Shown piece after piece: positions 33,242 to 38,364 of a stretch of DNA of 38,364 nt. The notes under the pieces are model-generated. The model did not search any database and had not been told where the DNA came from. It was given only the letters and a program-made list of their open reading frames with translations. Numbering within the stretch: position 1 is the stretch's first letter; every line of letters begins with the position of its first letter. The translations under genes and the position numbers were made by a program. This DNA comes from Acidobacteriota bacterium (lineage in GTDB: Bacteria > Acidobacteriota > JAAYUB01), in the NCBI GenBank assembly GCA_012517875.1, contig JAAYUB010000144.1:1-38364 (forward strand), in the 5' to 3' direction.

Positions 33242-34165
33242 TCAAGGGCATTCCAGCGGACACGTCATGGTCACCACCGGGCAGGCGGCGTGGCGGATAA
33301 CCTTGTCGGTCACGGCGCCGATGAACCGCTCCCCTGTGAAATCGCGGCCGTGGAGGCCCATGACGATGAGATCGCTGCCGCCTTCCTGCGCACGGTCCAG
33401 AATCTCCAGCGCCGACACCCCCGGGACGACCTCGGTGGTCACCGTTCCGGCGTAGCCGGCGAGGCCGTCGGCCACCGTCTGGAGACGCTGCCGGGCGCCG
33501 GCCAGCCGGCCCTCGTGGAAATTGGGGAACGGGACCACCATCCCCACATCGAAACCGATGGGGAAGACATCCTCCAGCACGTGCAGAAGCTGGATGACGG
33601 AGCCGGCGGGCGTCCCTAACCCGCGCGCCATGCGCACCGCCGACAGGGAACATTCGGAGAAGTCCACCGGCACCAGGATCCGCTGGAATCGGACGTAGGT
33701 GGCCGGATCGGCCGGGTCCACCGCCAGGTCCGGTCGCTCCGTCACCGACAGGACGGGCTTGCTGAGGAGCTTGAGCATCCGGTCGAGAGTGGATCCGTAA
33801 ATCCACCGCTTCAATCCGCCGGTGCCCCGGCTGCCCGCGACCACCAGGTCGACGCCCCACTCGCCGGCGCACCGAGCGACCTCCTGGGACGCCCGCCGGC
33901 CGAACACGACATGGGTACGGACATCCGTGATCGCCGCCTTCAACGGGGCCTGGTACCTCGCCATCTGCCCCTCTGCATACGCCGAAAACTCCGCTTTCAG
34001 CCGGGTGCACGCCTCACTATCCTCCTCGCTCCAGTCCCCCTCACAGCAGACGTGTAGGATGTCCAGACCGGCGCCATGCGCCTGCGCCAGCGATAGCGCG
34101 TACAGGTACGCGGTCTGGGCGTGCCGGCTGAAGTCGGTGGCAAAGAGAATCCGCCCGATGGTCAT
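33242..34165 (-). CDS. Tandem universal stress protein (two UspA domains)
   Basis: A 307-residue protein with two Usp domains. Domain 1 (about 1-145) starts [19 protein letters not shown] and has a perfect ATP-binding motif G-x2-G-x9-GS at 111-125 ([15 protein letters not shown]). Domain 2 (about 161-302) starts [18 protein letters not shown] and has GLHG (270-273), nine residues, then GA (283-284), so the Ser/Thr of the motif is Ala and this half may bind ATP less well. Such proteins respond to stress or energy limitation. It is divergent from pyrophosphatase with overlapping promoter regions. Confidence 0.92.
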   Translation of the reverse strand: MTIGRILFATDFSRHAQTAYLYALSLAQAHGAGLDILHVCCEGDWSEEDSEACTRLKAEFSAYAEGQMARYQAPLKAAITDVRTHVVFGRRASQEVARCAGEWGVDLVVAGSRGTGGLKRWIYGSTLDRMLKLLSKPVLSVTERPDLAVDPADPATYVRFQRILVPVDFSECSLSAVRMARGLGTPAGSVIQLLHVLEDVFPIGFDVGMVVPFPNFHEGRLAGARQRLQTVADGLAGYAGTVTTEVVPGVSALEILDRAQEGGSDLIVMGLHGRDFTGERFIGAVTDKVIRHAACPVVTMTCPLECP

Positions 34166-34186
34166 GATGGCACCCCCGGGTTGAGA

Positions 34187-34216
34187 TTGCGGTTGTTGCT
34201 TTCATTTTACTATAAT
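34187..34216 (+). promoter_or_regulatory. Promoter of ppa
   Basis: TATAAT (34211-34216) with TTGCGG (34187-34192) 18 bp upstream. On the other strand TATTAT (34217-34212) overlaps it and could serve the divergent Usp gene. Confidence 0.6.
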
Positions 34217-34273
34217 ACCCTCATCGCCGTGGCGACAAGAGCCCATAACCACTCCGACCGGACAGGAGCCTCC

Positions 34274-34840
34274 ATGAAGCATCCTTGGTTTGACGTCGGT
34301 GTCGGTGAAAACACACCCAAGGAATTCTTCGCGCTGATCGAGATTCCCAAAGGCTCCAAGAACAAATACGAGATGGACAAGGCGACCGGCCTGCTGCGGG
34401 TGGACCGGGTGCTGTACTCGGCGGTGCACTATCCGGCCAACTACGGTTTCATCCCGAAGTCATACTGCCTCGGCGACGATGATCCCCTCGACGTGCTCGT
34501 GCTGGGTCAGGAGCCGGTGCATCCGCTGTCCCTTCTGTACGCCCGCGCCATCGGCGTGATGCAGATGGTGGACGAGAAGGAGGAGGACGACAAGATCATC
34601 GCCATCCATGCCAACGACCCGGAGTACATGCACTACCGGGACATCGCCGAGCTGCCCGACCATAAGCTGCAGGAGCTGCAGCGCTTCTTTGAGGACTACA
34701 AGGCGCTGGAGCACCGCAAGGTCACGGTGGAGCGGTTCATGGGCCGCTTCGACGCCTACCGGATCATCCAAGACAGCCTGCGGGTGTTCGAACAGAAGGC
34801 AGCAGAACTGCGGGCGCGTTACGGCTGGCCGGCGCGGTAG
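34274..34840 (+). CDS. ppa: Inorganic pyrophosphatase (family I)
   Basis: A 188-residue soluble pyrophosphatase, splitting PPi to two phosphates and pulling biosynthetic reactions forward. Active-site features are [18 protein letters not shown] (22-39, with Lys31), YPANYGFIP (53-61) and [10 protein letters not shown] with Asp68, Asp70 and Asp73 at the metal-binding DxDPxD positions; further acidic residues follow in [17 protein letters not shown] (34264-34268) supports the start. It is slightly longer than the 175-residue E. coli enzyme, with extra N-terminal residues. Confidence 0.94.
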   Translation: MKHPWFDVGVGENTPKEFFALIEIPKGSKNKYEMDKATGLLRVDRVLYSAVHYPANYGFIPKSYCLGDDDPLDVLVLGQEPVHPLSLLYARAIGVMQMVDEKEEDDKIIAIHANDPEYMHYRDIAELPDHKLQELQRFFEDYKALEHRKVTVERFMGRFDAYRIIQDSLRVFEQKAAELRARYGWPAR

Positions 34841-34897
34841 CCCTTCCACCCGTCGCCCATTCGTCCATCAGTCGGCGCAACCGCCGGCACTGCAGAT

Positions 34898-36517
34898 TCA
34901 CGCGCAGGGTTCCGGCCCGTTGTCGGCTCGCGGCAGAGTGAAGGTGAAGGTGGAGCCGACGGTCCACTGGCTCTCCACGCTCAGCTGGCCGCCCATGATC
35001 TCCACGAACCGGCGCGCGATGGACAGCCCCAGCCCCGTCCCCGACTGTGTGTCGCCGGTCGGGTTTTCCAGTTGCACGAATTCGGTGAAGATCTTGGGCA
35101 GATTCTCCGGCTTGATCCCGATGCCCGTGTCCCGAACCGAAATGCTGACAAACGCCGGGTTGTGCTTGGCCAGGCCCGCCGACACGGTGACCTGGCCCTT
35201 GCGGGTGAACTTGATCCCGTTGCTGACCAGGTTGAGCAGCACCTGCTGGATCCGCCCGGCATCCCCCATGACGTTGGGCAGCGGTTCGTCGATGGTCAGG
35301 CCGAGCTCGATCTGCTTGTTCTTCAGCAGCCCCGCGCCGGTGTTGATGACCGCATGCAAGATGGGCTTGAGGTTGACCCGTTCGACGATGAGCTCGAATT
35401 TCCCCGCCTCGATCTTGGAGATGTCAAGGATGTCGTTGATCAGCCCCAAGAGGTGGCGGGCGCTGTTGTAGATGGTGGTGATGTCGCGGCGCTCGTTTTC
35501 GTTGAGCGGGCCGTAGAGCTCCTGCAGCAGAACCCCGGAGAAACCGATGATCGAGTTGAGCGGTGTCCGCAGCTCGTGGGACATGCTGGCGAGAAACGCG
35601 CTCTTGGCCCGGTCGGCGGCCTGCGCTTCCCGCACGGCGCCCTGCAGCAGCTCGTTCTTCTCGGCCAGCTCGCGCGTGCGCTCGCGCACCTTCTCCTCCA
35701 TGTCCAGATAGAGGCGGTGCAGCTCGCCGGCGTACTCATCCTTCTCCTTGATGGTGGTGCGCAGATTCTGGATCATGGAATCGAATGTGCTGGCCAGACC
35801 CGCCAGTTCGTCGCGGGTGCGCACCGGCGGCACCCGCACGTCCAGGTTGCCGGCGCCCACCTGGCGGGCCGCCGCGGCGAGTTCCTTCACGGGACCGGTG
35901 ATGCCCACGGCGAAGAAGAACGAGCCGAGGATGCCCAGGAGCACGAACAGCACGGCCGACTGAATCATGCGCGTGGTGACCTGGGCCAGGCTCCGCTCCA
36001 TCTCCTGATATCCGAAGGTGTACCGCAGCGTGTAGCTGTGCTTCCCCCACTCCTCCACAAAGGGGTAGATCACTTCGATGGCCTCGCCGTCGGCGTGGGC
36101 GACGTGGTAATCGACGCTCTTTTCGATCCCGCGAATCCGGCTCAGGATGTCCGGGTCGGTGATGACGCGGCCCGCCGGATTGTCCGGGGCGACCGACGTC
36201 TGCTGGATTTCCGCCGAGTCAAACAGGATCACTCCGTTGACATCGATGAGCTCGATCGTGCGGACGTCCTGGCTCAGCACCAGGATGTCCAGCAACAGCT
36301 CTTTGAACTTGATGAAGCCGCTGTGGAAGTAGTTGTTGAATGCCTCGACGAGCGGCCGGGACGAAAGCATGGTGTACGCGTCCACCTTTTCGCGGATCTG
36401 GTTCTCCAGAATCTGGCGCTGGATGCGGTAAAACTGGTAGGCGTTGAACGAGAAGATCAGGGCGATGAGCAGGCTCGTGACCAGGATCAGCTTCCAGCGC
36501 AGCGAAATGGAGATCAT
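34898..36517 (-). CDS. Membrane sensor histidine kinase (HAMP, HisKA, HATPase)
   Basis: A 539-residue kinase with an extracytoplasmic sensor (about 30-183) between two membrane helices (8-28 and 186-207), a HAMP domain (about 208-260), a coiled coil (260-305), HisKA with phospho-acceptor His314 (SMSHELRTPLNSI) and an HATPase domain with N433 (NLVSNGIKF), DTGIG (463-467) and GTGLGLS (493-499). There is no receiver domain and no response regulator gene nearby, so its partner is unknown. Its start overlaps the stop of the alpha/beta hydrolase by 4 bp (36514-36517), so it is the third gene of a Nudix-hydrolase-kinase unit. Confidence 0.93.
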   Translation of the reverse strand: MISISLRWKLILVTSLLIALIFSFNAYQFYRIQRQILENQIREKVDAYTMLSSRPLVEAFNNYFHSGFIKFKELLLDILVLSQDVRTIELIDVNGVILFDSAEIQQTSVAPDNPAGRVITDPDILSRIRGIEKSVDYHVAHADGEAIEVIYPFVEEWGKHSYTLRYTFGYQEMERSLAQVTTRMIQSAVLFVLLGILGSFFFAVGITGPVKELAAAARQVGAGNLDVRVPPVRTRDELAGLASTFDSMIQNLRTTIKEKDEYAGELHRLYLDMEEKVRERTRELAEKNELLQGAVREAQAADRAKSAFLASMSHELRTPLNSIIGFSGVLLQELYGPLNENERRDITTIYNSARHLLGLINDILDISKIEAGKFELIVERVNLKPILHAVINTGAGLLKNKQIELGLTIDEPLPNVMGDAGRIQQVLLNLVSNGIKFTRKGQVTVSAGLAKHNPAFVSISVRDTGIGIKPENLPKIFTEFVQLENPTGDTQSGTGLGLSIARRFVEIMGGQLSVESQWTVGSTFTFTLPRADNGPEPCA

Positions 36518-37368
36518 GGTGCCGCCCCCGGTGGCGGCGGGGTGCCGCCGGTGCGCAGATGGGTGCGCACGAACCGCGCCACTGCCTCACGATATGTGTC
36601 GCCGCCGACCAGGAAGATGTTGTTGTGATCCGCCTCCGGCACCGGATAGAAATCCTTGGGCGGCGGCGCCAGGCGGAACAATGCCTGGCTCTGGTCGAGG
36701 GGCACAATCGTGTCCTGGGTGCCGTGGATGAACAGCTTGGGCAGTTCACAGGCCCGCACGTAGGCCGACGTGTCCAGTTCCAGCGACGAGAAGAAAAAGA
36801 GCGCCTGGAGCAGCGGCTTTTCCACCGCCATCGCCTCGGCGTTGAAGAAGGGCGCCTCCAGCACCAGGCAGCCGGCTTTTTCCCGGCTGGCCAGATAGGT
36901 GGCGGGAACATTGCCGATGGAGAATCCCCACAGCACGAGCCGTTCCGGTTCCGGACAGAATTGCGCCCGCACGACCTCCAGCGCGGCCTCGCCGTCCCGG
37001 AACAGGCCCGCCTCGGTGGGCCGGCCTTCGCTCCGGCCGTAGCCCCGGTAATCGGGCAGGAACCAGCTCCAGCCCAGGGGCCGCATCCGCTGAACGAATT
37101 CCAGGCAGTAGCCGATGTTGCCGCCGTTGCCGTGGAAAAAGAGCACCACCGGCGCTCCGGGCTCGCCGGCGAAAAACCAGCCATGCAGCCGCACGCCGTC
37201 GCGGGTGGTGAAGTTCACATCCTGCGCCGGCAGGCCCAGCTGGGCCGGGGTCAGCGGATACTCCTTGTAGGGGAAAAAGACGAAGCGGTTCTGCAGCAGC
37301 AGCACGACCACCTTGACCAGCAGGAACAGCAGGGCCACGGTCATGCAGATGATGAGGATCTTTTTCAT
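36514..37368 (-). CDS. Membrane-anchored alpha/beta hydrolase (BEM46/ABHD-like)
   Basis: A 284-residue serine hydrolase with an N-terminal membrane helix (4-26). It has the oxyanion segment FFHGNGGNIG (77-86), PDYRGYGRSEGRP (105-117), the nucleophile Ser150 in GFSIG, Asp219 in HGTQDTIVP and His248 in EADHNN, so a complete catalytic triad. The pattern is that of the BEM46 / ABHD13-17 group, acyl-protein or lipid esterases of mostly unknown substrate. Both ends overlap neighbours by 4 bp, so it is tied to the Nudix gene and the kinase. Confidence 0.88.
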   Translation of the reverse strand: MKKILIICMTVALLFLLVKVVVLLLQNRFVFFPYKEYPLTPAQLGLPAQDVNFTTRDGVRLHGWFFAGEPGAPVVLFFHGNGGNIGYCLEFVQRMRPLGWSWFLPDYRGYGRSEGRPTEAGLFRDGEAALEVVRAQFCPEPERLVLWGFSIGNVPATYLASREKAGCLVLEAPFFNAEAMAVEKPLLQALFFFSSLELDTSAYVRACELPKLFIHGTQDTIVPLDQSQALFRLAPPPKDFYPVPEADHNNIFLVGGDTYREAVARFVRTHLRTGGTPPPPGAAP

Positions 37369-37808
37369 CGGGCGAACTCTCGCATCCGGTTTCGATAGTG
37401 GGTGAGGATCACGGCGTGGTCGAACGCCAGCGGGTCGGGCAGGTCGTCGAGGGCGTACACCGCGGCCGCCGCGGCATCGTCACCGCCCTGCGGCTGCCCG
37501 TCGGCGTCGCCGACGAACACGACGCTGACGGTGTGGCCCCGCGGATCGCGCCGCGGATCCGAGTAGACGCCCAGCAGCCCGGCCAGTCGGACGCGGAGTC
37601 CGGTCTCCTCCGCCGCCTCGCGCACGGCCGCGCTCTCAACGGTTTCGCCCACGTCCACGAATCCGCCGGGCAGCGCCCAGCCGGGCGGCGGGTTGCGGCG
37701 GCGGACGAGCACGATCCGTCGGGGATCGCCCACCCGAATGACCAGGTCCACGGTCAGCAAGGGAGTCCGGATCGGCACGGCGGCGCTCCTGTAGATTCCG
37801 TCGGGCAT
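37365..37808 (-). CDS. Nudix hydrolase
   Basis: A 147-residue Nudix protein with a complete box, G-x5-E-x7-REAAEETGL (residues 49-71, GFVDVGE ... REAAEETGL). NPPPGWALPGGF just before it is common in ADP-ribose and NDP-sugar type pyrophosphatases, but the substrate is not decidable. It is the first gene of the overlapping Nudix, alpha/beta hydrolase, histidine kinase unit. There is no obvious Shine-Dalgarno sequence before ATG 37808; the promoter lies about 40 bp upstream. Confidence 0.9.
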   Translation of the reverse strand: MPDGIYRSAAVPIRTPLLTVDLVIRVGDPRRIVLVRRRNPPPGWALPGGFVDVGETVESAAVREAAEETGLRVRLAGLLGVYSDPRRDPRGHTVSVVFVGDADGQPQGGDDAAAAAVYALDDLPDPLAFDHAVILTHYRNRMREFAR

Positions 37809-37846
37809 TGCCCGGCTGGCGTCGACGCAACTGTTGCCTAAGGTTT

Positions 37847-37875
37847 AATATAGCGGAACCACCGGAGCCATGCAA
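37847..37875 (-). promoter_or_regulatory. Promoter of the Nudix / hydrolase / histidine kinase unit
   Basis: Minus strand: TTGCAT (37875-37870), 17 bp spacer, TATATT (37852-37847). It has the same -35 and spacing as the frr promoter. Confidence 0.6.
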
Positions 37876-37946
37876 CGGCTACTTTCCCGGCTCGCCGCTT
37901 TCTGCTACAATGCTTCCGCTCAACCTCAGTCCCGGATGCCGACCTC

Positions 37947-38364
37947 ATGACCACGGACCGTGCAACCGACAAGTCCACCGTCTCAGTGGTGCTGCCTCTG
38001 CTCGACTGCGAGGACGGGGTGCTGAACCTGGTGGAGGAAATCCACCAGCGCGTCACAGCCAAGATCCCCGGCGCCGAGATCATCGCCGTGGACGCCGGCA
38101 GCCGTGACCACACCTGGGGCATCCTGCGCGAGCTGACCACCGCCTACGACGAACTGAAGATTTACCGCAGCAAGGACCCCGTGCCGGTGGGGGGGGCCAG
38201 CTTGCGCGGTTTCCTGGAAGCAACGGGCAAATTCGTCTTCCACCTGGAGCCCCATTGCCCCTGGCGGGTGGATCTGTTTTGGGACATGGCCCGCCTGCGC
38301 GCCAACGCGGGCCGCGGAGCGGTGTTCGCCGTGCGCGGGCCGTCGCTGCGGGGCATGAAGGAAA
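37947..38364 (+). CDS. GT2-like glycosyltransferase, N-terminal part (cut by window edge)
   Basis: One hundred and thirty-nine residues of an open frame starting MTTDRATDKSTVSVVLPLL at 37947 and still open at the window end. The pattern VSVVLPLLDCEDGVLNLVEE, then GAEIIAVDAGSRDHTWGIL (42-60, the GT2 'vDdgS.D.T' motif) and a GGASLRGFLEATGKFVFHLEP segment mark a GT-A, family 2 fold. Where GT2 enzymes have the metal-binding DxD after the 'G..i..lD.D' strand, this has HLEPHCPW, so catalytic metal binding may be changed. TACAAT at 37906-37911 may be its -10. The product cannot be named more exactly. Confidence 0.72.
   Translation, partial: MTTDRATDKSTVSVVLPLLDCEDGVLNLVEEIHQRVTAKIPGAEIIAVDAGSRDHTWGILRELTTAYDELKIYRSKDPVPVGGASLRGFLEATGKFVFHLEPHCPWRVDLFWDMARLRANAGRGAVFAVRGPSLRGMKE

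Overview
The window is GC-rich bacterial chromosome DNA, densely coded on both strands, with no rRNA, tRNA, CRISPR array or insertion sequence that I could find. A TonB protein, an outer-membrane porin, three lipobox or signal-peptide envelope proteins and an envelope metal-uptake cluster point to a Gram-negative (diderm) cell. A tungsten-type aldehyde:ferredoxin oxidoreductase suggests an anaerobic or microaerobic lifestyle, and HslUV, small-type PurL with PurS and PurQ, and bacterial GPP34 fit several deep-branching diderm phyla. An Acidobacteriota-like lineage is my best guess, but it rests on gene style and not on a marker tree.

Layout. (1) 1-3317: the start of recF on the minus strand, divergent from a nickel operon of nikR followed by an ECF-type transporter (CbiM/NikM, a PDGLE small subunit, CbiQ, CbiO). 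(2) 3337-7806: a strong promoter drives three closely spaced genes, a Cys/Met-type PLP enzyme, an ACT-less homoserine dehydrogenase and an aldehyde:ferredoxin oxidoreductase, closed by a clear intrinsic terminator. This is the most interesting metabolic cluster. (3) 7863-9364: an HD-domain protein and a GPP34 (GOLPH3-like) protein, separated by a repeat-filled spacer. (4) 18703 down to 9536: a 9 kb run of minus-strand housekeeping genes. In order of transcription these are a BMC vertex protein (EutN/CcmL), a D-2-hydroxyacid dehydrogenase, purS-purQ-purL, frr (with its own promoter), hslV-hslU, a lipoprotein with FN3-like modules, and transaldolase. A second EutN/CcmL gene is divergent from the first at 18795. 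(5) 19196-25184, minus strand: CorA, class II photolyase, an M3 peptidase and a UVDE endonuclease.

(6) 25307-31165, plus strand: a lipoprotein of unknown function, then a visibly less GC-rich metal-uptake cluster. It holds a small His/Cys membrane protein, a porin, a ZnuA-like binding protein split by a frameshift, and a ZnuB-like permease with an unusual soluble C-terminal extension. No ATPase gene is present in the window. (7) 31166-38364: a spacer with a perfect TetR-like palindrome, tonB, a LipM-type octanoyltransferase, a tandem UspA protein, inorganic pyrophosphatase, then an overlapping minus-strand set of Nudix hydrolase, alpha/beta hydrolase and histidine kinase, and the start of a GT2-like gene cut by the window edge.

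Intergenic DNA carries 6-8 bp-period short tandem repeats that recur at several unlinked sites. These, the aldehyde oxidoreductase operon, the orphan pair of microcompartment vertex proteins and the fused metal permease are the points most worth following up.
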